A DNA stretch of 50,453 bases, from contig JAJZUL010000023.1 of NCBI GenBank assembly GCA_021848545.1, forward strand, positions 1 through 50,453, in the 5' to 3' direction. Source of the stretch: Pseudomonadota bacterium. GTDB lineage: Bacteria > Pseudomonadota > Alphaproteobacteria > Rhodospirillales > Magnetospirillaceae. Within the stretch, counting starts at the first letter, position 1. Each line of letters starts with the position of its first letter. The position numbers were made by a program, and so were the translations under genes. Positions 44,710 through 50,453 of this stretch are shown piece by piece. The notes under the pieces are model-generated. The model made no database searches, was not told the DNA's origin, and saw only the letters and a list, made by a program, of their open reading frames with translations.

Positions 44710-45321
44710 TCAGCCCTCGGCCGAAGCCTCGGCCTCGCCGCGCGACACCGTCGGCGGCGCGATGGTGGCCACCGTGGCGTCGCCGGTCAGGTGATAGGGC
44801 TTCACCCCCTCGGGCAGAGCCAGGGCCGAGACATGCACGCTGGCGCCGATATCGAGCCCGGTCAGGTCGATGACGAATTCCGGCGGAATGGCATCGGCCA
44901 GACAGGTCACCTCGATCTCGTGATGCTCGATATTGAGCACGCCGCCGCGCTTGATGCCCGGCGCCTTGTCGGCATTGATGCAATGGACCGGCACCTTGAC
45001 GTGCAGCACGGTATCGGCGGCCACCCGCATGAAATCCACATGCAGCGGCTGGTCGCTCACCGGGTGGAATTGGACATCCCGCGCCAGACAGCGCTCGGTC
45101 CCGCCCGAACCAAGATTGATGTCGAACAGCCGGGTGCTGAAACCGGGCCGGTTCAATTCCGCCCACAGCACGCGGGGGTCGAGGGCGATGCAAATCGGGG
45201 CTTGTTTGGCGCCATAAACGACGCCCGGAACCTTGCCGGAGCGACGCGTGGCCCGGGCAGCCCCCTTTCCGGCCCGGTCGCGGATTTCCGCGGCAATCGT
45301 AGTAACCGCACTCATGTCCAA
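44710..45321 (-). CDS. rplY: 50S ribosomal protein L25/general stress protein Ctc
   Basis: The 203-residue two-domain L25 (TL5/Ctc type) has an N-terminal 5S rRNA-binding domain ([29 protein letters not shown], in parts) and a C-terminal beta domain ending in an Ala/Glu-rich tail. AGGAG lies 7 bases before the ATG at 45321. It heads the rplY-pth-ychF operon, a standard bacterial order tying ribosome assembly to peptidyl-tRNA recycling. Confidence 0.95.
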   Translation of the reverse strand: MDMSAVTTIAAEIRDRAGKGAARATRRSGKVPGVVYGAKQAPICIALDPRVLWAELNRPGFSTRLFDINLGSGGTERCLARDVQFHPVSDQPLHVDFMRVAADTVLHVKVPVHCINADKAPGIKRGGVLNIEHHEIEVTCLADAIPPEFVIDLTGLDIGASVHVSALALPEGVKPYHLTGDATVATIAPPTVSRGEAEASAEG

Positions 45322-45712
45322 CTCCTGTCACAAACAACGCTAAAAGGCGCGACCTCCAGGGGTGCCGCGCCGAGGGTGTCCCCTCTACACCGAATCGCCG
45401 ATGGCTTCAATCGGATTATATATATTGCGGTCAGGTCCGGGGGACGTGGCCGATTCTTTCGCGACAAACGCCGGGCGCGGTGTTAAACGGTTAGGAGCGC
45501 GCGAAGAACACAACACTCAATAGACGCGCCGCATTCGCACAGGAATCCGCCAGGATTTCCGGGCTTGCCGCACTCATGGGGAGGCGGTGGCAGGCAACCG
45601 TTCGCGCCAATGGAATGATCTCACGCCGTTGAGATCGGCGCGGGCGGACCCGGAGGGCGCGATCGCCGAACGAATGACCGAACTGGAATGAAGAGGGAAT
45701 AAAGAGGGTGCT
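45322..45712. other. divergent intergenic region rplY / small ORF
   Basis: These 390 bases hold control sequences for rplY on the minus strand. TTGAAG (45410-45405) and TAGAGG (45387-45382) are spaced 17 bp apart, and an AT-rich TATATATA tract sits at about 45417-45426. A 7-bp inverted repeat GATCTCA/TGAGATC lies at 45617-45636 inside a possible 34-codon ORF (45587-45691). No RNA gene was recognised. Confidence 0.45.
45587..45691 (+). CDS. possible small protein, 34 codons
   Basis: The frame from GTG 45587 reads MAGNRSRQWNDLTPLRSARA and then DPEGAIAERMTELE. A GGGGAGG ribosome binding site sits just ahead, and the third codon positions are GC-rich as in real genes here. It ends 21 bases before the next gene. 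No homolog is known to me, so it could be chance. Confidence 0.25.
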   Translation: MAGNRSRQWNDLTPLRSARADPEGAIAERMTELE

Positions 45713-45997
45713 ATGATTGAAGACGATTCTTTGATCCATCGCATTCGCGAGGCCATGCGCCGGCGCGAGGAATCCATCGGGACCTACGAAAAGCCCCTGC
45801 GCCTGACCGCCGAGGAACATAAAACCCGCGCCCGCGAGGAACTCACACACGAGTTCCGCCAGCGCACCGCCACCGTCGGCGCCTATCCGCGCCGCTGGAA
45901 CCCGCCTTTGACCATCGAGGAAGCCCTGACCCCCGGCAAAAGCCGCGAACCCGGCGGCCACAAATGGGCCAACGGCCAGGCGCACGGCAAGATGTGA
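45713..45997 (+). CDS. small hypothetical protein
   Basis: The 94-residue, highly charged protein has a predicted N-terminal helix (LIHRIREAMRRREESIG) and no membrane segment or signal. GAGGG precedes the ATG. No domain is recognised; it looks cytoplasmic. It is followed by a 13-bp perfect hairpin and then the gamma-glutamylcyclotransferase-like gene. Confidence 0.6.
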   Translation: MIEDDSLIHRIREAMRRREESIGTYEKPLRLTAEEHKTRAREELTHEFRQRTATVGAYPRRWNPPLTIEEALTPGKSREPGGHKWANGQAHGKM

Positions 45998-45998
45998 C

Positions 45999-46030
45999 GC
46001 CGGACGCGGTCGGATCGGACCGCGTCCGGC
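45999..46030 (+). terminator. hairpin between the small hypothetical and GGCT-like genes
   Basis: A perfect 13-bp stem (45999-46011 with 46018-46030) with a 6-base loop lies just past the stop codon. No T-run follows. It ends 25 bases before the next start codon, so it may be a leaky terminator or a stabiliser. Confidence 0.5.
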
Positions 46031-46055
46031 CGACAAGGATCGAGGGCCGCCGCCG

Positions 46056-46472
46056 GTGCCGCTGTTCGTCTACGGCACGCTGATGGACCCGGACATGCTG
46101 GGCGCCGTTCTCGGCCGGGACCCGGCCGCCGGATGGGCCGGCGCCGCCCATCTTCCCGGCCATGACATCGTCGCCGTGGCCGGGCGACCCTATCCGATGC
46201 TGATCCGCCGCACCGGCGCCCGGGCCGCCGGGCACCTGATCGCCGGGCTCGACGCCCGCGATATGGCCCATCTTCGCCGCTACGAAGGCCGTTCCTACCA
46301 TCTGCGCCGGGTCCGGGTGCGCCGGCCCGGCGGCGCCCTGGTCGCCGCCCGCCTGTTCGTCTGCCGGGAAAAGGCGGGGCGGCATGGCTGGCATTTGAAG
46401 CATTGGCAAAAGCGGCACAAATCCGCGGCTTTGCGCCAATTGCCCCGCCCCGCCCGCGCTGTCGGCGATTGA
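46056..46472 (+). CDS. gamma-glutamylcyclotransferase-like (AIG2/GGCT fold) protein
   Basis: The 138-residue protein has the FVYGTLMDPDML substrate-binding loop of the GGCT superfamily, an internal YPMLIRR strand and ARDMAHLRRYEGRSYHLRRVRV with the acidic catalytic Glu. The C-terminus (HGWHLKHWQKRHKSAAL) is basic. It may release 5-oxoproline from gamma-glutamyl compounds, which would feed the 5-oxoprolinase at 30941, but substrates vary widely in this fold. It starts with GTG. Its stop codon is part of the downstream TTGACT promoter. Confidence 0.8.
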   Translation: MPLFVYGTLMDPDMLGAVLGRDPAAGWAGAAHLPGHDIVAVAGRPYPMLIRRTGARAAGHLIAGLDARDMAHLRRYEGRSYHLRRVRVRRPGGALVAARLFVCREKAGRHGWHLKHWQKRHKSAALRQLPRPARAVGD

Positions 46473-46496
46473 CTTTCCGCCCCCGGCCTCTATCCT
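46469..46496 (+). promoter_or_regulatory. promoter of the DUF4384-TPR-LPP20 operon
   Basis: TTGACT (46469-46474), inside the shared TTGACTTTCC motif, and TATCCT (46491-46496) are spaced 16 bp apart. The predicted start is near 46503. It overlaps the stop codon of the preceding gene. Confidence 0.55.
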
Positions 46497-46643
46497 TTTG
46501 GGCAGGGTGAATTCCGCGCCGTCACCGGCGGGGGGATGGCGAAGATGGGGCAGAATGCCGGTCTTGCGTCCGCTTTTCGGGCGATCTCCCACCCGGCCAG
46601 GGTCGTGGTGGCCGTTTTCGCGCGCGCCCGACGCGGCGTTCCC

Positions 46644-47525
46644 ATGACCGCCCCCGTCTCGTTCCGACCCCTCCCTTCATACCTGGCGCTGGCGATCCTG
46701 ATCCTGGCGGCGGCGGGATTGGCGACGCCCGCCCGGGCCGATTGGGTGCACGGCCAGGCTCAGCGGGTCTTCGGCCCCGACACCGCCCAGACCGACGCCT
46801 GCCGCGACGCCACCAACCGGGCCAGGGCCGCCGCGCTGCGGGCGCGGCTGGGGGAACGGCTCAGTTCCGAAGATCTGATGGTCTGCACCGACAAGGCCCA
46901 CAAGGGGGCCTGTTCGCTGAACCGCGCCATCTGGAGCACGGTGGACGGCGCCATCCGCGCCGTGCGCGACAAGCGGGTCGTCGTCCGACCGGGACCGGTG
47001 GCCGGCTTCCAGACCTGCATCGTGTCGCTGGAGGCCGATGTCGGGGTGGCCATCGGCCATTACGATCCCAGCTTCGATCTGGGCGTGACCATGAACGAGC
47101 ATGTGTTCCGACCCGGCGACACCCTGACGCTGACGATCACGCCGACCCAGCCGATGCATATCGCCGTGTTCCAATGGCTGCCCTATCGCCATACGGGAAT
47201 GACGGTCACCCGAATCTTTCCCAACCGCTACGATACCGACGATCTGTTCACCCGGCCGGGGACCATCCCCACCGCCGCGGGCGCGACCCGTTACGCCATG
47301 CGCCTGAAATTTCCCGGCGGCATGCCGCCCTCGCGCCAGATGGTGGACGAGTATCTGATGATCGTCGCCACCAAAAAGAAGGTGGATTTCCGGGAAAGCT
47401 ATACCCTGGACGAATTTCGCGGACGGCTTCTGGAGATTCCCCGCAACGTTTCGCGGCTGATCCGCCGCGCCTATAGCGTGGTGCGCGGCCCCGGCCCCAC
47501 CGACGCGGGCCTGGAATCGCCATGA
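46644..47525 (+). CDS. DUF4384 domain-containing exported protein
   Basis: The product has a signal peptide (SYLALAILILAAAGLATPARA) and an N-terminal region with conserved Cys pairs. A C-terminal DUF4384 domain (about residues 150-250) follows, with DVGVAIGHYDPSFDLGV and FRPGDTLTLTITPTQPMHIAVFQW. ATG 46644 places the signal peptide correctly; ATG 46536, behind GGGGG, would add 36 residues ahead of it. It overlaps the next lipoprotein gene by 4 bases, so these three genes are one operon. Confidence 0.8.
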   Translation: MTAPVSFRPLPSYLALAILILAAAGLATPARADWVHGQAQRVFGPDTAQTDACRDATNRARAAALRARLGERLSSEDLMVCTDKAHKGACSLNRAIWSTVDGAIRAVRDKRVVVRPGPVAGFQTCIVSLEADVGVAIGHYDPSFDLGVTMNEHVFRPGDTLTLTITPTQPMHIAVFQWLPYRHTGMTVTRIFPNRYDTDDLFTRPGTIPTAAGATRYAMRLKFPGGMPPSRQMVDEYLMIVATKKKVDFRESYTLDEFRGRLLEIPRNVSRLIRRAYSVVRGPGPTDAGLESP

Positions 47526-48790
47526 CCGGCGGCCGGGGGATCGCGACGATCGCCCTGGCCCTGGGCCTGGGCGCGACCCTGTCGGCCTGCGCCAACACCG
47601 TCTATCAGGACAGCACCAGGGAATCGACGGTGGTGCTGCCCTGGCAGAACCGGGTGGTGTTCCATGTCGCCAAGGCCTATCTGCGCCACCCTCCCGATTG
47701 CATCGCCATCATGCCGCTGGCGGCGAAAACGCCGGCCATGTCCACGATCACCAAGGCCGACGCCGCCCGGCTGCGGCTGGCCCTGTTCGGCCATCTGGCG
47801 CCCCAGGCCAAGCGGATCGTCAAGCCGTCGCGGGTCGATCACGTACTGGCCGAATTGCCGCCGGCCGCGCCCGACCGGCCGGCGGCCTTGGGGCGCCGGC
47901 TCGAATGCGATTCGGTGATGACCGGCACGGTCACCGCCTATGGCAAGGAATTCTTCGGCATTTATTCCCGGGTGGTGGTGGGGGTGCGCCTGACGTTGAG
48001 GCGGACCGGCGACGGCGCCCTGTTGTGGAAGGGCCATACCACCGCCGTCAGCAACGGCGGCGACATTCCCATATCGCCCATCGGCGTGGCCATGGGCATC
48101 GTCGATGCCGTGGACAATATGCGCCAGGAGGAATTGCTGCGGCTGGGTGACGACGTCGCCCGGCGTCTGGTCGCGACCATTCCCGACAATCGGGTGGCGG
48201 CCATCACCGATCCCGCCGCCGCCCCGGTCCGGCTGCCCCGGAAAAAACCGCCGCCGGTCGACGACGTGGCCAAGGGACGGCGCCTGATCGCCAAGGGCGA
48301 TTACGGCGGCGCCCTGGCCGCCGCCGACCGCGCCATCGCCGCCCATCCCGGCCGGGCGCCGGGCTATTTCCTGAAAGGGCGGGTGCTGATCCTGGAGGGC
48401 GACTACGCCAAGGCCGAGCGGCCGATCCTGGACGCGGTGGCGCGGGACCGGAACAACGCCCTGTACCTGAACGCGCTGGGCGCCGTCAGCGCCCAAATCG
48501 GCGCCCCCGACCGGGCGCTGGCCGCCTACCACATGGCCATCGCCACCGATCCCGCCGACGGTTTCGCCTATTACAATACCGGCGTCATCCGCTATGCGTC
48601 CGGCGACCTTGCCGGCGCCGCCTATAATTTCTACGGCGCCGGTCTCGCCTACCTCAAGACCGGCGATTACGGCCGGGCCGAAAAGGCGCTGGCCGACCTC
48701 AAGCTTCTGTCAGGTCGGGGATTGCATCTCGACCGGCAAATCTCCACCATCGACAACGCGCTGAAGGCGCTGACCCGGAGGAAGACATGA
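47522..48790 (+). CDS. TPR-repeat lipoprotein, GNA1162/CsgG-like N-terminal part
   Basis: The 422-residue lipoprotein has a lipobox LSAC (Cys23). An N-terminal domain with CIAIMPLAAKTPAMSTITKADAARLRLALFGHL recalls the periplasmic ligand-binding fold of GNA1162/CsgG-type lipoproteins. From about residue 255 there are at least four TPR units (GDYGGALAAADRAIAAHPG..., GDYAKAERPILDAVARD..., APDRALAAYHMAIATDP, GDYGRAEKALADL). The TPRs imply protein-protein scaffolding at the outer membrane. Both ends overlap neighbours by 4 bases. The GNA1162 resemblance is a judgement by eye. Confidence 0.75.
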   Translation: MTGGRGIATIALALGLGATLSACANTVYQDSTRESTVVLPWQNRVVFHVAKAYLRHPPDCIAIMPLAAKTPAMSTITKADAARLRLALFGHLAPQAKRIVKPSRVDHVLAELPPAAPDRPAALGRRLECDSVMTGTVTAYGKEFFGIYSRVVVGVRLTLRRTGDGALLWKGHTTAVSNGGDIPISPIGVAMGIVDAVDNMRQEELLRLGDDVARRLVATIPDNRVAAITDPAAAPVRLPRKKPPPVDDVAKGRRLIAKGDYGGALAAADRAIAAHPGRAPGYFLKGRVLILEGDYAKAERPILDAVARDRNNALYLNALGAVSAQIGAPDRALAAYHMAIATDPADGFAYYNTGVIRYASGDLAGAAYNFYGAGLAYLKTGDYGRAEKALADLKLLSGRGLHLDRQISTIDNALKALTRRKT

Positions 48791-49497
48791 AACGTCTGGC
48801 TTTACTGAGTTTGGCCGCCGCCTGCGGTCTGGCCGCCTGTTCCTCGCCGGAACCGGGCACCCCCGCCTTTACCGCCGAAATGCTGAAACATCAGCACGAC
48901 GCCCGCACCGACATGGTGCAGAACGTGACCGCGGACATCCCGTCCTGGTTCCTGAAGATGCCGGCCGACGCCAACGCCATCTACGCGTCGGGCACCGCCA
49001 CCTCGGGCGATCTGCAACTGGCCATCGACAAGGCGGTGCTGGGCGCCAAACGCAGTCTGGCCGACCGGGTCAACAGCAAGCTGTCGAGCAAGATGAAGGA
49101 ATTCATGTCGGAAACCGGCGCCGCCGAGGATTCGCCGGTTATGGAGGAAAGCCGGCAGGCCACCGAAAATCTGGTCACCTCGGTCAACGTCTCGGGCTAT
49201 TCGGTGGCCAAGGAAAAGATCGTTCCCGCCGACACCCAGTACCGCGCCTTCGTTTTGTTGCGCTACCCCTTGGGCAAGGCCAACCGGCTGCTGCTGGAAC
49301 AGGTGAACCGCAACACCATGCTCCATACCCGCCTGGAAGCGTCGAAAGCCTTCCGCGAACTGGAGCGGGACATCAAGAACGCCGCTCCCCAGCAGACGCC
49401 GGCCCCGGCGCCGGACGCGACCCCGCCCACCGCCCAGGCCCAGCCGGCGCCGAAACCCGCGCCCGCTTCGCCGGCGACCGCCGCCTCCGGCACCTGA
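48787..49497 (+). CDS. LPP20-family lipoprotein
   Basis: The 236-residue protein has a lipobox LAAC (Cys20). An LPP20-like domain (about residues 50-170) includes IPSWFLKMPADANAIYASGTATSGDLQLAIDKAVLGAKRSLAD (in parts) and a QYRAFVLLRYPLGKAN strand. An Ala/Pro-rich tail follows. In vibrios an LPP20-type protein (FlgP) works with a CsgG-like protein (FlgO) and FlgT at the flagellar base. Here an LPP20 protein again follows a CsgG-like one, but no flagellar gene is nearby. Confidence 0.82.
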   Translation: MKRLALLSLAAACGLAACSSPEPGTPAFTAEMLKHQHDARTDMVQNVTADIPSWFLKMPADANAIYASGTATSGDLQLAIDKAVLGAKRSLADRVNSKLSSKMKEFMSETGAAEDSPVMEESRQATENLVTSVNVSGYSVAKEKIVPADTQYRAFVLLRYPLGKANRLLLEQVNRNTMLHTRLEASKAFRELERDIKNAAPQQTPAPAPDATPPTAQAQPAPKPAPASPATAASGT

Positions 49498-49502
49498 CTT
49501 GA

Positions 49503-50453
49503 TTATTTCTCCGACCCGCGGCGCCTGAGCTTGTCCCAATAGTCCAGGCGCTTGCGGACGTCGCGCTCGAAGCCGCGATCGACGGGGTCGTAGAAACGGC
49601 GCCGCTCCATGCCGTCGGGGAAATAGTTCTGGCCGGAAAAGCCCTCGGCGGTGTCATGGTCGTAAACGTAGCCCTGGCCGTAGCCGATATCCTTCATCAG
49701 CCGGGTCGGCGCGTTGAGGATATGCATGGGCGGCATCAGGCTGCCGGTTTCCCGCGCGGCGCGGCGGGCCTTGCCATGGGCGACATAGGCGGCGTTCGAT
49801 TTGGGCGCGGTGCCGAGATAGATCACCAACTGGGTCAGGGCCAACTCGCCCTCGGGCGAGCCCAGCCGCTCATAGACGTCCCAGGCGGCCAGGGCCTGGA
49901 CTACCGCCTGGGGATCGGCCAGCCCCACATCCTCGACGGCGAACCGGGTCAGGCGCCGGGCGATGTAAAGCGGGTCCTCGCCGCCGTCGAGCATGCGCGC
50001 CATCCAGTACAGGGCGGCATCGGTGTCGGACCCGCGCAGGGATTTGTGCAGGGCGCTGATCAGATTGTAATGGCCCTCGCGGTCCTTGTCGTAGGCCGGC
50101 GCCCGGCGCTGCACCACCCGCGCCAGCCCGGCCGGGTCCAGGGGCGGATCGGCCGGCAGGGCGCTCAAGGCCTCCGCCATGTTGAGCAGGGTGCGGCCGT
50201 CGCCGTCGGCCATGGCCTTCAGGGCGGCGCGGGCATCCGCGTCCAGGGGCAGCTTGTGACCCAGCAAGTCCTCGGCCCGGTCGAGCAGGGCCTCCAACGC
50301 CGCCTCGTCCAACCGGCGCAGCACCAGCACCTGACACCGCGACAACAGGGCGCCGTTCAGTTCGAAGGAGGGATTCTCGGTGGTGGCCCCCACCAGCACG
50401 ACCGTCCCGTCCTCGACATAAGGCAGAAACCCGTCCTGCTGGGCGCGGAGATC
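49503..50453 (-). CDS. rarA: replication-associated recombination protein A (RarA/MgsA), 5' end missing
   Basis: The visible 316 codons run off the right edge. They contain sensor 1 and the arginine finger region (VLVGATTENPSFELNGALLSR), the sensor-2 GDGRTLLNMAEAL segment and the C-terminal tetramerisation domain (YNLISALHKSLRGSDTDAALYW, in parts) of MgsA/RarA. This is a clamp-loader-like ATPase acting at stalled replication forks. The N-terminal Walker A and B motifs lie outside the window. Its stop is 5 bases from the convergent LPP20 gene. Confidence 0.95.
   Translation of the reverse strand, partial: DLRAQQDGFLPYVEDGTVVLVGATTENPSFELNGALLSRCQVLVLRRLDEAALEALLDRAEDLLGHKLPLDADARAALKAMADGDGRTLLNMAEALSALPADPPLDPAGLARVVQRRAPAYDKDREGHYNLISALHKSLRGSDTDAALYWMARMLDGGEDPLYIARRLTRFAVEDVGLADPQAVVQALAAWDVYERLGSPEGELALTQLVIYLGTAPKSNAAYVAHGKARRAARETGSLMPPMHILNAPTRLMKDIGYGQGYVYDHDTAEGFSGQNYFPDGMERRRFYDPVDRGFERDVRKRLDYWDKLRRRGSEK

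Noticed and set aside
45491-46036. 181-codon minus-strand frame opposite the small hypothetical gene
   Set aside because: The plus-strand ORF at 45713 has a ribosome binding site and ordinary protein composition. The minus frame looks like a shadow.

Overview
The window is about 50 kb of GC-rich chromosome from an alphaproteobacterium, most likely of the Rhodospirillales and near Magnetospirillum-type spirilla. This rests on protein content and gene order: MucR/Ros and Fur/Mur-type regulators, ornithine-lipid genes olsB-olsA, the run miaB-phoH-ybeY-corC-lnt-xre-metK-trmB, the run hldD-lgt-MidA-like-pgeF-prs, and a chemoreceptor ending in bacteriohemerythrin. No rRNA, tRNA, CRISPR array or complete insertion sequence was recognised. 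Genus assignment is inference.

Layout. 1-3.6 kb: a TusA-like sulfur carrier divergent from mucR, then fur and the olsB-olsA pair. 3.9-6.9 kb: a 987-residue chemoreceptor with a zinc-binding CZB domain at the N-terminus and a di-iron hemerythrin at the C-terminus. 7.1-15.5 kb: RNA modification and decay, envelope and SAM genes (miaB, phoH, ybeY, corC, lnt, an XRE regulator, metK, trmB), many overlapping by 4 bases. 15.5-24.2 kb: rmuC, a DUF4139 secreted protein, an unknown secreted protein coupled to mog, a P-type ATPase coupled to a calcium/cation antiporter, and an alpha/beta hydrolase.

24.2-27.9 kb is accessory DNA. A VapBC toxin-antitoxin pair and a ribbon-helix-helix antitoxin-like gene are bracketed by two copies of the vapB control region; the second copy is a decayed stub. 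Next comes a lower-GC, minus-strand operon: a 66-aa ORF, an ABC/SMC-type AAA ATPase and a TOPRIM-like DUF4276 protein. This resembles two-component ATPase plus TOPRIM-like antiphage systems and is the best candidate here for a poorly described system.

27.9-50.4 kb returns to core genes: guaA-mscS, a fused 5-oxoprolinase, hldD to prs, a MaoC hydratase, a DsrC/TusE-like protein lacking the usual C-terminal cysteine, an FMN-binding PPOX-family protein, rplY-pth-ychF, a GGCT-like protein, a three-gene envelope operon (DUF4384, TPR lipoprotein, LPP20 lipoprotein), and rarA running off the right edge.

Repeats are the second theme. A 45-bp unit is present three times in tandem, in the same reading frame, inside two unrelated genes (the chemoreceptor and phoH). 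A 144-bp element with perfect 19-bp terminal inverted repeats lies between ychF and the PPOX gene, with a solo end next to the maoC ribosome binding site. A tandem repeat of about 61-64 bp supplies the C-terminal tail of the 5-oxoprolinase. Several promoters share TTGACTTTCC, and metK has a long leader with stacked hairpins and a possible pseudoknot at its ribosome binding site.
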